Assembly: GCA_023078555.1 (NCBI GenBank)
Contig: CM041198.1
Location: 460,856-524,855, forward strand
DNA from: Ulva prolifera
Taxonomy: Eukaryota; Chlorophyta; Ulvophyceae; Ulvales; Ulvaceae
DNA length: 64,000 nucleotides
Direction: 5' to 3'
This document shows, piece after piece, positions 24,601 to 40,203 of this stretch. A program made the translations under genes and the position numbers. Numbering within the stretch: position 1 is the first letter of the stretch; the number at the start of each line of letters is the position of its first letter. A model generated the notes under the pieces. It did no database searches. It had not been told where the DNA came from and worked only from the letters and a program-made list of their open reading frames with translations.

Positions 24601-26046
24601 TCGCACCCCCACGTTGATGCTCTGAGAGACGGCATGCGGAGCACATATGGGTATGCATGATCACGCAGGGGGGATGCACAGCAGAGTAGAAGCAACACGT
24701 GCTCAGACCACTGCACGCCAGAGCACCGGAGCATACTACCTGGCACCGCAACCAACAGAAGCGACAGCAGAGCAGGAGGGGGGACACCTGGTTGTAGAAG
24801 ATGCGGCCAAAGTGGTCGCGGTCGGGGAAGACGTCGGCCTGGCGCGGCAGGTTGGCCCCGCCGGAGTCTACGAGGTACACGCACGGCAGGCCGCAGCGCT
24901 TCGCCACCTGCTGCAGCCGCAGGTGCTTCTTCACCGTGACGGGGAAGTACGTGCCGCCCTTCACGGTGGCGTCGTTCGCGAGCACGGCGGTGAGGCGGCC
25001 CGCGACGCTGCCGATGCCGGTCACGACACCGCCGCTGGGGAGCGCCTCGTCTGCACCCGTGCCGGGCCGTTGGGCCCGATCACATAGAACACATCCGAAT
25101 ACATTTAGGTGTAATTTCTGGATGACAACCGCGTACGTTCTGCAAGGCGACCCAACACTGGTCTGGAATGCGGCCCGGGGAATGCATGGCTGACCATGAG
25201 GGGGCGTGTGGGGCGTGGTCGAGGTGAAGGTTGTGCTCTGGTGAGCCCATGGGCCACTTTGGGGCAGCGCTGGCGCGTGCAGGGGGCGCTGATGTGTGTG
25301 GTAGCGCTAGATGCAGATACAAATGACCATGTGGCTCCAGCATAAGTGGACGGGTGACATGTAGGCTGCGGTTGCCGGGTGTGCCTGCTGATGTGTGCTG
25401 TGACATCGATGCAGGCCTTCCCAGGCAATCGAGGAGTGCCGCAGTGCTGGAGGACTGGTCATGAAAGTCACCGCTGATGCTGGGGGCGTCAGTGTGGCGC
25501 ACCGTATAGCTTGTGGCCTGCGAAGGGTGACAACTCCAGGAATGGTGACCTGCATGTCTGGCAGTTTTGCGTGCGATTCGAGTACCATCGCACGGTCGAT
25601 GATGCTTGTAGTTGTATGAGTGTGGTGGTTATCTACAGGGGATACATGGCTTCGATTTCAGCACTACGAATTCCTGCTTTCTGTGGGCCCAGTGTACACT
25701 TCTGTGACAAGCTCGACGACAACCTTCATATTTGAGTGCCTGCCCAGGTTCAGGATGCATCGCAACATCAACAGGCGATATTCAGAAGAGTCATGAGAGC
25801 AAACCCGGGGTCCAGGAGCATCGATATTCGCTCACGCGGCAGCATCTTGTTCCGAGACCGGTGACGCTGTATGGCTTTGTCGCGTCCGCCTGTGCTCACG
25901 CTCTGCATGAGTGCACGGAGCTCCATGCACAAAGATTCCCCCTTCGAGGTAGATGATGCGATATCTGACGTGTGGCGCAACCATCGCGAAAGGGAATGCA
26001 CGTTTGCTGCGGATTTCAGCGTGCTTAGCGCCATGTTGCAGTGCAC
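21656..26046 (-). CDS. MCCB: methylcrotonoyl-CoA carboxylase beta (carboxyltransferase) subunit, mitochondrial
   Basis: Eight exons: 26046-25805, 25549-25503, 25050-24788, 24294-24069, 23704-23459, 22968-22742, 22360-22208 and 21895-21656. They total 547 residues; plant MCCB is slightly longer. It transfers carboxyl from the biotin of the alpha subunit to 3-methylcrotonyl-CoA in leucine catabolism. Recognisable blocks are [120 protein letters not shown] and [16 protein letters not shown]. These separate MCC from propionyl-CoA carboxylase. The N-terminus (Ser/Leu/Arg-rich, few acids) suits mitochondrial import; Met at 26034 is an alternative start. Exon 2 is only 47 bp, but both flanks are in phase. 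Exons 1-2 have mixed third positions, exons 3-8 nearly all G/C. Confidence 0.94.
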
Positions 26047-26086
26047 TTGGACTCCAGAATCTGGTCCCCGTGCCTAGCGCAGCAGA

Positions 26087-26668
26087 CTAGTCAGCAGACA
26101 CAAGAGATGTGGGTTGCTCTTTGGCAAGTTCGAGGAAATATATTCTGCAGATGGTACACTCGAGCAGCGGCAGCTCTGGCTCATCTGCAGGCGATGCTGA
26201 CTAGATGGCATCGTCACGCCAACACGTTTATCAAAGTCCAGATTGAGGTCGTCAGGTCGGGTGCAGCTCATGACGAGTATCAGCAAGTTCTCTCACACCG
26301 CGCGCGTCCATCCAGAATGGGCGTGCTGGCCAGCTCAAGTACAAGTCAGTCGGGATCGTGGCTAAGGGGTACTGCATGCTTCCCGGTGCCCCGAGACAAC
26401 CGCGACGTTTGTGCTGATGATGGCCGCTGGCTTCAAAATTCCGGCAACGCAGATGCTCGTCACAAATTCACACCCTCGGGCAAGATATGAGATCGAAACC
26501 CAACTACCTGCATGGTTTGAAGTGTTTGCACCGATCATGAGGCAGATCGAAGTATTGCGAGTTCTGCACGGCTTGCAGTGCGCTCCAGAGCTCCCGATCC
26601 CAGGCAAACTGCGCCAGCCTGACAGCTAATTTAGGCCTGGAAGTCGATATAGCTGCTGGTGGCGCCAT
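26087..26668 (-). CDS. small unrecognised protein with a CxxC pair, wedged between MCCB and ALG6
   Basis: Exon 1 (26668-26532) starts at an ATG and reads MAPPAAISTSRPKLAVRLAQ, then WDRELWSALQAVQNSQYFDL, ending at a GTGCAA donor. The last exon (26184-26087) follows a CTGCAG acceptor and reads EPELPLLECTICRIYF, then LELAKEQPTSLVSAD and a stop. A middle segment containing RPDDLNLDFDK, with a GTGTTG donor in the right phase, can join them into 91 residues, but its acceptor (ATGAG) is poor, so the middle is tentative. I do not recognise the family; the CTIC pair may bind metal. The start is 86 bp from the divergent ALG6 ATG, and the stop is 41 bp before the MCCB start on the same strand. Confidence 0.45.
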
Positions 26669-26753
26669 GCACGCTCTATAGTTGGCCGATCCGGCACCGC
26701 CAGCCTGTTGCTTCACACCTGCGAATCCCACGCCACCAGCGCAGATCTCCATA

Positions 26754-30573
<3,820 letters not shown>

Positions 30574-31560
30574 GCCCACCGTTGAGGTGGTCCAGGGCAG
30601 TGCCCGAGCTGCCGCTGGGTGTGCCTTGTGCTGCGCATGCCCGACGCAGGACACGGCATCGTGTTGCAGCGTGGCTAAGCCAGAGTCACCATGCCAGCTG
30701 CAGGGGCTCTGCACAATGTCTTCTCTGACACAGGCGCGATCCGTAGCATCTGTTCGTGTGGCCGCAAGCTCGCTTGCAGTGCGCTATTTAAGAGAGCGCA
30801 GAGGAGGTGATGCTTGTTGATAGCATATGCAAGGCTCCACGCATCTCTGCATGTGACGCCGAGAGCGATTGGTGCCTGGTGTGGTGTGTATTGGCTCCTG
30901 TGTGATGACGGGAGACGACTTGGAGGACCGCTGCCGAGTGACAACTGGATAGCCGACTCATTTGTGTGCGTGCCTTACGAGGTCATGAATGCTGCATGAA
31001 CCCGAGGCCAACAGTACATGCTGGAACGTGTCAAACTCAAACTCAGGCAGCTGCCTGATGCCTTCAGCATCTATGCTCTCCAGCTCCACAGTCGTGGCAC
31101 ATCAAGGGACCACATGTACATGAGTGTCTGAAATAGTCCACTCGCAGATCGTTCAAACTCGGGTCTTGATACGCAGGCGAGTCCTCTCTGCCACTGGGCA
31201 GATATGAGGGTGAGGGGTGGAAGTCATAACTTTTGCGATGGCGCTCGTTGGCTCGACGTTGAGCTGTGTGGGCGCCTGTGATGCATACTGGCACGACTCT
31301 ACACGCGAGTTCTGGAACACTAGGACATCTCCTACAACACACATTGTAACAGCATGCGAATGGGCTGCTTCTACATGCAGAGGCGGCAGCGCCTCCGCCC
31401 TGATTGTTGCAATGGTCCGGGTGAGACGTTACTACACTGTTCTGCTGATAAGAGGCCGTGCACGGCGGTCTCGGTCCCGCCCCGTGTACCGCACCGATCT
31501 GCAGCGGCGCCAGGTCCTCCCCGACGCCGCAGCCGTACTGCCGCAGGGCGCACGCAGCCA
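30574..31560. other. intergenic, between convergent ALG6 and FIRRM-like genes
   Basis: No recognised exon. The ALG6 3' UTR should lie here; I see no TGTAA close to its stop (the nearest plus-strand one is near 31344). Confidence 0.35.
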
Positions 31561-31940
31561 CTAAACGGCACCAGGTGTCCCGAGCAGCAGCTGGCTTCGA
31601 GCCGCCACCCGGTTGTCCACGCCGCCGAGGCGCCTGTCCAGCAGAAACATCTCCTGCGGCAGCACGCCTGCCAGGATGTGGTCGACGGTCCCCAGCGCAG
31701 TATCAACGGCCGCACCTAACGCATGGCACGCAGCACAGGCCTTGTGGCAATCTTGATGTGGCCGCAATATCACTGAATTGTTCCACGGGTCTTGCATCTC
31801 GTCCAGTTGAATAGGCCAGCAGCAGCACTGCGCCTAGGCTCATGCTGCGCTGACATACCCACCGCCACGGGCACCAGCGCCCCCCACGAGCGGCACAGGC
31901 CGAGCACGTCCGGATCCGTGGATGCAGTGGAGTCATGACC
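31561..31940 (-). CDS. possible 3'-terminal exons of the FIRRM-like gene or a separate small gene
   Basis: Two G/C-rich, coding-like stretches: one near 31860-31930 reading DPDVLGLCRSWGALVPVAV before a possible GTGGGT donor, and one at about 31715-31561 reading AAVDTALGTVDHILAGVLP, EMFLLDRRLGG and SQLLLGTPGAV and ending in a stop. They are collinear with the upstream minus-strand gene, whose last long frame stops at 32368, so they may be its true C-terminus or an independent gene. No domain is recognised. Confidence 0.3.
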
Positions 31941-32367
31941 TCGACTGTCGGCTATAGAGGGGGGGGGGATGACAATATAAAGGTCAGTAGAGGGCGTTCA
32001 TGTCTTTGCATCGTCCGGCCAACTGGCTGGCTGGCAGCCTTCACGATGTGACTGTGAACAGACTGGAAAAACTGCTGCTTCTGGTGTGAGTTTCAGGTGC
32101 AGTTAGAGGGGAGTGTGCATCAGCGTGCAGGGCGTTCACACCCAGCGGCATGGCATACATTCTACGTGCCAGTGCCCACCTGATTATTGATCCAAGTAGC
32201 ATCCCGAAGCCGGCTGGCATATATGACCCAATTAGCACCATTCACACATGCCTGCTACACGATGTATTACACAGTCCAATTTCATCCAGGCGGCGCATTC
32301 ACAAAACAAAACAGGCCAATTCAATCACCGCTGCCTATCCAACGTGGCAGCGGCTGCTGGCCGCCCG

Positions 32368-35300
32368 CTACCGGCCACTGCAGCTGTTAACAACAGCCTG
32401 CAGCTGCTGACACGCCACCCCGATGCCAACCGCCATCGGGCCCCCCTCCGCAGCCTCCGCTGAATGGAGCTGCTGCAGGGTGCTCAGCACACCTGCCAGC
32501 GCCTCGCAGCGCGCTGCAGCGCCACCAAAGCCGCCAGGATGCCCCCCACCGCCACCGCCTGCCCCCACAGCCCCCTTCCAGCTATCCCCCTGCCGCACGC
32601 CACCCTTGCCAGTTTGTGGCGGCGCGCCGGAAGTCGCCACTGCCCGTTGAGCCAGCGAGACGATGTCACTCTGCAGCGCTGCAGTCAAACGGGCGGCCCG
32701 CTCTTGCGCGCCTGTTCCCGATGCGCTCCCCATGACGTCCGCGCTCGCGCTGTTCCCCGCAGCCATTGAAGCTTGCATCGCGCACATGCTCGGCCCCACG
32801 TCCCCATCTGTGGCACAGCTGTGCGGCCTCCCCGCCGCAGCCTGCTGTGCATTCTGCAGCAGCTGTAGGAAGTACGGCCCCCCTTGCGCACTACCTGCTG
32901 GCGCCGCAGCACGCAGCAGGCTCTGCGGCACCGCGCTGGTGTAATCGGCGGACGGGTGCACACGCGCATACACTGCAAACCACCGCATGGCGGCGGTCAG
33001 CGCGGGGGCGCAGGCCGCGCATGCTGAGAGCAGGTCCCGCCACAGCTGCAGGGACGCGCTGTGCTGCTGTGCTGTGCAGGCTGGGTGGCACGCTGTGGCC
33101 GTGAGTGCACGCGCGGCGAGGCCCGATGCACCGATGGGGAGCCGCGCCGCGCGGAGCGCGTCATGCATGCACGCCACGGCGGCTGGGCACGTCTGCGCTT
33201 CGCATGCCTGCACACCCACTTCCATGTTCTGAAACAGTTCACTCGTGCGTGTAGAATCTGCACATCTGTTCTAGGCAGACAGCATCATGCCTACGTTGTA
33301 GCGCAGGAGGCAGGCGCGTGTGGGCGGCAGATGTGAAGCAGCACGCACCGCAGTCAAAAGCCAGATCGACACGATGCGTGCTGGCTCCGGGCACGCGCCA
33401 TCGCAGAGCTTCATCGCGGCCCGGCACACCGGCTCCGGGACCACAAGGCCCACGCGCCCCTCAAGCCACCGCGCATCCGGCTCCCCAGGCGCTAGCAGCA
33501 CCCCCCCCGCCATCACAGCCACAAGCAGGGCCTGTGCTGTGGCGGTCGCGAGCACGAGTGCCCTTGTGTGTCCCTCTGTCACTTTGGCCATGTCACACAC
33601 CCACACCAGCATCTCGCAGGCCCGCCCAAACAGCTGCTGCAGCTCGGCCGCGGGCAGAAGCCCCCCTGGCGCGCACCCCCCCACCGCAGGCTCGCCTGCG
33701 CCGCCACCGCCCTGCATGGTCTGGCTCAGACTGCGCACCTCCCACGCCGCAAGCGCTGCAGCTACTGCAGCGCACTCTGCAGGGTTGGCGAGAGATTCCT
33801 CTTTTCCCGCGGCCTCCCGCACAAAGCCCCGCAGGCAACCTGCGCCCCCCACAGACACCCCGTCCGGCAGCCCCATCACAATCGCAGCAGCCGCAACGGC
33901 TGCAGGCCAATGCTCGGCGAACGCATGGCCACCCTCGGCAAGCGCCGCGCACTCGCACCGCCGCCGTACCTCCTGCCACAGCAGCCCGGCCAGCGGCGCC
34001 GCCGTCGAAGGGGCGGCACCACACAGGTGCCGTGCGGCGTGTGCCGCGGCGGCTCGCCCCGGCATGCCTACGCTGGCGCAGAGGCCGGCGAAGGCCCGAA
34101 GGTCCTCCGCAGCCACCTGCACTTGGACCTCTGTTTGGGGGCTTGCCGCTCCAGCCGCACCGGCTGCTGCATCAGCGGCGCTGCCCCCTGTAGCTATGCA
34201 TGTGTCATACAAGTACTGCCCGATGCTCGCCCCGACCTGTGCGATGCTTGCGGCGGTCGTGACGCCGGAGCTTCCTGGGACATCCTGTAGGGTGCTCAGG
34301 CTGCCGCAGAGGGCGGCAAACATGCGGCATGAGCCGCATGCATCACGCACGCGCATGTCGATGCGTGGGAGTTCCGCGAATATCTTCAGTAGCAGCGCGT
34401 GGCCCCCGGCGCGCGCCGCCGCGGGCAGCAGGTCAGGCCGTATGAACTGCGCCAGTGGGCCGGTGTCCGGGGCATCTCCCGCTCCGCTGGCATTGGTCCT
34501 GCAACGTGCAGCGCATGCAAAGGTAGTGCGGACACAGGCGGGCTTGCCATGGATCCTGGGTTCGGGCGGCAGCTTTCGCACAGCCTTCTGCTCAGCCTTC
34601 TTGCGGAGTCGTCAAGACGGCTGTGGATTCATGCACAGGCACGGTGATGCGGCTAGGTGCCAAGGTGATGGCATGCGTGAAATGGCATACTGCCAGAGGC
34701 ATGGGCGTCAGCAGCCATATGATGCCAGGGAGTCAGCGGTGGGGTGTTGCACTCGCGAGGGCGCCTCGCTCCACACAAGCGCGAGCACGCATACGTGGAT
34801 TGCTACCCTGGCTGCCCCGTTCAGCTGTGCAGAAGCAGCTGCATCATATGCACACGAGAGCTTGCAGAGCCGTCGTGCATAGCGTATGAACTGTCACGCA
34901 TGGCTGCTGTCCTCTTGCGGTGGTCCGCAGCCCTGGATCATGGCGGAGGTATCTGGCAAGCTGCCTCACACTGCCATTGCTTCCGGACACAGATCCTGGG
35001 GTTGGCGCTGGTGTTTACCATGTACAAGCATCACTGGAGTACACCAAGCGGCTCAGTGCTCACCTGCAGAGGTCTTGCAGAGACACATGCAGCACGGCCT
35101 CAGGCATCATGGACAGCGCTGGCAGAGCGCATGAAAGCAGCCTAGGCAGCAAGTGCTTCCTGAGGCTCTCCACGACAGTTTGTTGATGCTGAGCTTGCTC
35201 TTGTGGCGATTGTCCTTGAGCGAGGCAAGTCGGTGGTTGAAGGCCAGAGACGCCTGGAGAGAGGCATGTCAAAGCAAATGCGCCATGAGTACACGTCCAG

Positions 35301-36371
35301 ATGAGTCCAGCCATCTCACCGATGCTTGCGGGAACGGAGTTTGCAACATGGGCACATTTTTGAACCCAGAATCGATATAATCGCTCATTGTTGGGTTGTT
35401 GTGCAGCAGGGCCGGTCACATACACCTCGAGCGAAGCCTGCACACACACAGACGGACATCTGGCGACTGTTCAAGCTGCAGTCATCGTGTGTGGCAAATT
35501 AGCTGAGTTTGTAGCTTGTTCGTACCATGAGTTGCTTCCATGCCAGGGAAAGAGCGCCGTTTGCGCTAATGCCCAGGTGGTGTCTACAAGCCTCTGGGCT
35601 GGCATCTATGACACGCAAAAGCTCATGCCAAGTCTTGGTCAGAGTTTTACCGGTTCTGAGTTCATTCGGAATTCCAGGCACCCTGGACGTGGCCACCACC
35701 TGTGTGCCCAGGTCCGCTAGAGCAGTGATCCACTCGCTCACGCTAGAAACAGCGTGTGCAAATCCGTCTGTGGCACCTTCCGGAAGAGCTCGCAGTAGAG
35801 AATTGCAGACCGTGGCTGTACAATCCGTGATGCACTGCATTGCGGCAAATCCCGACTCCAGGAGGCGGTCAAATGCAGACAGTGGCTGCAGCTGTGAAAA
35901 GGTTTGAACGCTGTATAGCCTGGGGAGCACCCCGTTGCAGACAGAGCGCATGACTCTCCCAACGACTCTTTCTGCATCTGACTGATCGAGGACACCCTGG
36001 GTCTGTAGAAGATGAGGGAACAGCTTCAGGAGTGCTACCGCGTCCTCCAGGACACCTATGTTGCTCTGCGCATCTTGCGTACGAAGATCGCAGCATCCTG
36101 CTATGATATCAGCAAGCTCTGGAAGTGAACTTGTGGATACATCCTTGCACAGGCTCTTGAGCTGAGAGCAGAGGCTGTTCGCTCGATCACGAGCATGTTG
36201 TGGCTCACTCGCCAGGCGCAATTGATCAAGTTCTCGCAATACCTCGAGCGTAACAGGATGACATGCTGCAGCTGGTTCTACCTCTGCAATCTGATACATC
36301 GTACATGCTCGGGCTACACTCAGTGGTACTGTCGTCGACGGAACGAGCACATCCCGACGATTTGAAATCGA
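32368..36371 (-). CDS. large alpha-helical protein resembling FIRRM/FLIP (FIGNL1-interacting regulator of recombination)
   Basis: Phase-consistent exons are 36371-35526 and 35437-35320; further coding blocks lie near 35240-35060, about 34580-33300 and about 33230-32368. The protein is Leu/Ala-rich and helical, without obvious motifs. Weak pattern matches to human C1orf112/FIRRM and Arabidopsis FLIP are NGALSLAWKQL (homologues have a SWK element after a conserved Ser/Gly), KHLLPRLLSCALPAL, and a late block AAMRWFAVYARVHPSADYTS, comparable to the ALEAF-FAE-TNHE-E-V-P block. FIRRM/FLIP works with the AAA ATPase FIGNL1 to limit RAD51/DMC1 and crossovers. The identification is tentative, since large helical-repeat proteins look alike. 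The 5' start is not resolved. The first exons have mixed third positions; the 32-34 kb exons are extremely G/C-rich, which gives a long meaningless plus-strand frame opposite. Confidence 0.45.
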
Positions 36372-39005
36372 CTGGATATCAAGTAGCCAGGGCGCCGGTG
36401 TGAGATCAGACCATAGTCAAGATGTGCTCCGTGGAAACAGGCAATCTTCGTCTGATGCAGCCTCTGCAATCGCGACGACAACTGCGTCGAATGCATGGGA
36501 TCGCCGCGTGCGACCAGCAACCGTCGCGGACCTCTTTCTTCGCAAGACACTGATCGCCCAAGTGACTGGACAACGTGCGTCTGACCGTCCAAGACATGGC
36601 TCACCCACGATGCTGTACGCCTTGACATACGAACGCCAGTCGCGGTGCAAGTGCTGGCTGGGGGGTTGAATTCAAGCGGGAACAGTTGTGCACAGCTGCA
36701 CTCGGTCCATAAGCCATGCAAGAGCCCCGTCATAACAATGCACTTGGGACCGACAGATCAAATGTAACAATTCAGCCTCAACAGGGCCGTTGAAGATAAA
36801 CACCTGATTGAACGTCTCGACTGAAGCCTGTTCTTAAATTCCTTAAAATCCCCTCATAATCTACACCTACCATCCATCGGAAGCAGCAGCATCGCCAGCA
36901 GTAACATAATCTGACCCAGACATGAACTCAACATGGTTCTCACAGGCGCTACACAAGTTGTGTCATCGACCGACATCGCCACAAACTCCACATTGATGCT
37001 CGTTCATCATTGCCGATGCATGGTGCTGGCATCGCCTAGCCTCTTGTACTGACATGCTATACTACAAGTCCGAATTCTGCTTCACGTTCAAGCCACGTGC
37101 ATTGGCAAACACATCCACTGGACTGCAGCTGAGTGCCAGATCCATTACATCCAGGCGGCGATATCAAACTGTAGATGGCAGCATCACAATGGACGTGCCA
37201 TAAATGATGCTCAGCTCTGCTGCCTCATGCAGTGCCAGCCACGCGCAGCTCTCTTTGTGGTAGTCGCCTTTGCCTAAAAACGACACCTGGTAGAGTCTCT
37301 CTGCTTCATGCAGCGGCAGAGATCCGTCATCTTCCAGCGCAACGCCAATGTATGGAGCAACCTCGACCAGTTCGTGAAGAAGCCCATAAGAACTGCCGAT
37401 GACATCACCTGCAACGTACCTTGGGGTGATGCCTCGTCAACAGAACAGAAGTGTTAAAAGGGAACCCAGCCATCTGCAGCAAATTACTGGCCATACACCA
37501 CATTGCAAGGCCGTACCCATCACATCAAGCCCGAGATGGGTGTCAGAGCATCTCAAGGGGGTTTTCACTCCTGCATTGGGTATGTACACGCCTTCGCTGC
37601 CGGCGTGGCAGCCCAGATGACTGTACCGAAGATCCGGCTTCAGTGTGTCCGACACGTCAACATTCCTCAACGCTACGTTCTCCTCCGACAATGACGTGAA
37701 TGGCCCCTACAGCCCACAATGCACTGATCACTCGGGTATTGTACGCTGGATATGTATGGCATCGACGTCCGCGGAGTGGTCGCCGCGCGTGTCTATCCGT
37801 GCATGGCAATATTAATCACGCAGCATGTATCGGACCTTGCAGCTGGTCGCGTATGCACTTTGCAGGCGTCTCAGGTATTCAACCGGAAACTTAGACATGT
37901 ACTGACGCTGCTCATCCAACTGAGAGATCGATGACATAATCGGGCTCGATCGTTGCCGGCATGCCGTGCCAAGCCAGCAACGCAGGGGGGTCGGCACTCA
38001 GTCCTCATGCACGTCCAATTGAACCGCGAGCACCTCAGAAAGCTCTAGACAGCGCTGGGAACGTCTATAGACTCACAGCAACTTCCTGAATGCTGCTGTA
38101 TCTTTGTTTTAAGTCGCTGGGCGAAATCGACCTCTGGCCCGAAATCCGCGTGCATGGCTGGGCAAAAATCCCCATTGTGCCCAGCGAGCACGAATTCGCG
38201 CCCAGCGATACCGGAAGCATGCCCAATGGCCTCACAACGCCCTTAGTATGCCTCTAATGCATCCTGATGCGTTATAAATGGTCGGTTGTGTTGCTGCGGG
38301 CGGTACAGCGCATGCTCTGCCATGTTTGCTTCCCTGGGACGCCATCGACCGCGTCCCAGGAGCTGGCACGCACAGAGTAATTACCGGAGATATTTGAGAT
38401 GTCTTTTTGGGTCTGGCGAGACTATTGCTTGCTCTCTGTCGGTCTGGGTGGGCAGATTGGCTGCTGCATTTTGTACTCCATAGTGCTGGGCGTTGTCAAC
38501 AGTCAATCACGACAGGGCCAGGCATAGACTCTGCAGCACATAAGATTGGCACGTCCTGACAGCATATGTGACACTTTCTTTCCATCCAGGTTACGTGTGA
38601 CGACCTTGTTGCATACATGTGTGACTCTGTATCTCTCTGAGATACCACTGGAGAGTAGTGTATCGCCCTCTTCAGCAGATCAGGCACTGTTTAGGACCAC
38701 GGCAGGCTATCTCTCGTAAAACTGTGCGTGGCTCTACTGCATGTTAGTGTGGACTCAGGCGCACAATGACGAGCCTACGCAAGCCTCCCATTTTGTAGAA
38801 TGGTGCTTGCTTGCAGTCCATGCTGATGATAGGAATGTACATGTACATCCAACTTCATATTCTGATCGCTTTTGATGAACATTCCTGGTCGGTGGTGCTG
38901 CTGTCCCTGTGATCTAAAGGTGTACAAGGAGCACTGCTATGCAGTGTAGCATGCCACATTGACTGATCCGGAGGTTCACGCAGTACTGTATGGACAGACA
39001 TCAAA
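36372..39005. other. AT-richer region without recognised gene; CGCTGGGC motif cluster
   Basis: Frames are short and not convincing. Between 38114 and 38209 a TCGCTGGGCGAAA-like motif occurs four times in both orientations (separate entry). A TATAAA-like element (GTTATAAATGG, about 38271) precedes an ATG at 38322 that opens an Arg-rich frame of 53 codons without any known match. Confidence 0.35.
38114..38209. repeat. cluster of TCGCTGGGC(G)AAA motifs, first block
   Basis: TCGCTGGGCGAAA at 38114-38126, GGCTGGGCAAAA at 38156-38167, and inverted copies TGTGCCCAGCGAG at 38177-38189 and TTCGCGCCCAGCGAT at 38195-38209. The same core recurs at 39371-39439. These could be transcription-factor sites (TTTCGCCC resembles an E2F half-site) or parts of a decayed repeat. 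Confidence 0.6.
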
Positions 39006-39918
39006 TTATAGGTAGTCTGACAACAATACTGATTTAAGGCGAAGCTCACAACACTGGAGCTGCTGCGATGTTTTGAGTCTCTCTGCAACGAGCACCTCGT
39101 TCATGTGCTCTTTGTTCACCACACAAGACAGCTGCATATTTGCTAATAGTTTGGTAAGCTCGCGGAAATAATGGTACTCGTTGGGATTCACCCCGCCAGT
39201 ATGTTCGCCCGCCATGATGCTGGTCGGACGCGAACACCGCACGGTGACACAAGTGGAGTTGGCAGACAGTGGAACATCAGTGCATAACATGATAGTGTTT
39301 TTCGAGTGCTCTCTGCCCACTGATCACGATGGGCATACACTGGGCACCGTTTGAGGCCATCTGAGCCGTCGCTGGGCAAAACGGGGGGTTTGGTCCAAAA
39401 ACCCCGGTTTCGCTGGGCGTTTTCACCTGTTTCGCCCAGACTACTTATAATCGATTCAAGAGGTTACTCCGAGTCTATAGGACGTTTCCGCGCTGTCTGG
39501 AGCTTTCTGAGGTGCTCGCGGTTCAATTGGACGTGCATGAGGCCCGAGTGCCGACCCCCCTAGCAACGCGTTGATGCGGTCAAACTGCTCCAAAAACTCC
39601 TGTGCAACCTCCTCACATAGCCCACTGTATTCAGCAACCACGTTTACGGAGATGTTGACGAAAGCCATCTCATTCCAGCTCGTTCCGTACGCTTGCAGCG
39701 GGTGAGGTCGACGGTCCGAATGTACATGTACGTGTGCCTATCTGTCGCATCTAGAGATACGCTGTCGAGGCGTGGGTCCCCGATAGTCGTCCGTCTGTTT
39801 CCAATATAAGCATCATCCAGTGTGCACAAAAGCACCACGACGATCGTCGAGCGAGATGACGCTGCGCGCTGCCGAATCCTCCATGTACACCGAACCCCCC
39901 GTTGTATCGAAGTCGACA
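39006..39918 (-). CDS. unrecognised minus-strand exons
   Basis: Several stretches look coding by composition: YIGNRRTTIGDPRLDSVSLD and RHTYMYIRTVDLTRC (39830-39690), MAFVNISVNVVAEYSG with LCEEVAQEFLEQFDRINALL (39668-39540) ending in a stop at 39456, and NPNEYHYFRELTKLLANMQL with KEHMNEVLVAERLKTSQQLQ (39200-39060). The first two lie in different frames with a possible GTACGG donor between them. I could not find a consistent splice model and recognise no family. The upstream side is interrupted at 39919 by a retrotransposon fragment, so this may be the 3' part of a broken gene. Confidence 0.3.
39371..39439. repeat. cluster of GCTGGGC motifs, second block
   Basis: Cores GCTGGGC at 39371-39377 and 39412-39418 and the inverse TTCGCCCAG at 39431-39439, embedded in runs of G, C and A. 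Same motif family as at 38114-38209. Confidence 0.55.
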
Positions 39919-40203
39919 GTGGCTGCTGCCAGTGGGCGCATCTCCAAAGGCGCGTTTGTCCAGTGGGCGCTGCGGGTGTTGTCGGTGTCATTGCAGCGCG
40001 GCAATGCGGATATGTATCGGAAGTCTGGGCTTGTCATCTCTCGGGAGCAGGGGTTGCGGTATGATGCGGGCCTGGAGGACGCGATCCTGCCGGACTGCGT
40101 TGTGAGTGCGGTTGTAGTGTTCGTGTGTGTGTGAGTTTATGTTGCTGTTGATTCGGATGAGATTCGGTTTCAGTGTTTGTTTTCTCCCGTTCACTCTTTT
40201 GTA
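39919..40203 (+). mobile_element. 3' fragment 1 of a non-LTR (LINE-type) retrotransposon
   Basis: The region encodes SGRISKGAFVQWALRVLSVS with LQRGNADMYRKSGLVI and GLRYDAGLEDAILPD, which matches the end of the reverse-transcriptase ORF of fragment 2 almost base for base. It is followed by the same 3' UTR, ending TTCACTCTTTTGTAA. It is 5'-truncated: similarity to fragment 2 starts at about 39919. The ORF stop present in fragment 2 is read as Cys here, so the frame continues to 40132. 5' truncation is typical of LINE insertions. Confidence 0.65.

Noticed and set aside
33320..34882. 520-codon plus-strand open frame
   Set aside because: Lies exactly opposite the G/C-rich exons of the FIRRM-like gene. 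Ser/Pro/Ala-rich without any domain, as expected for the antisense of codons with G/C third positions.
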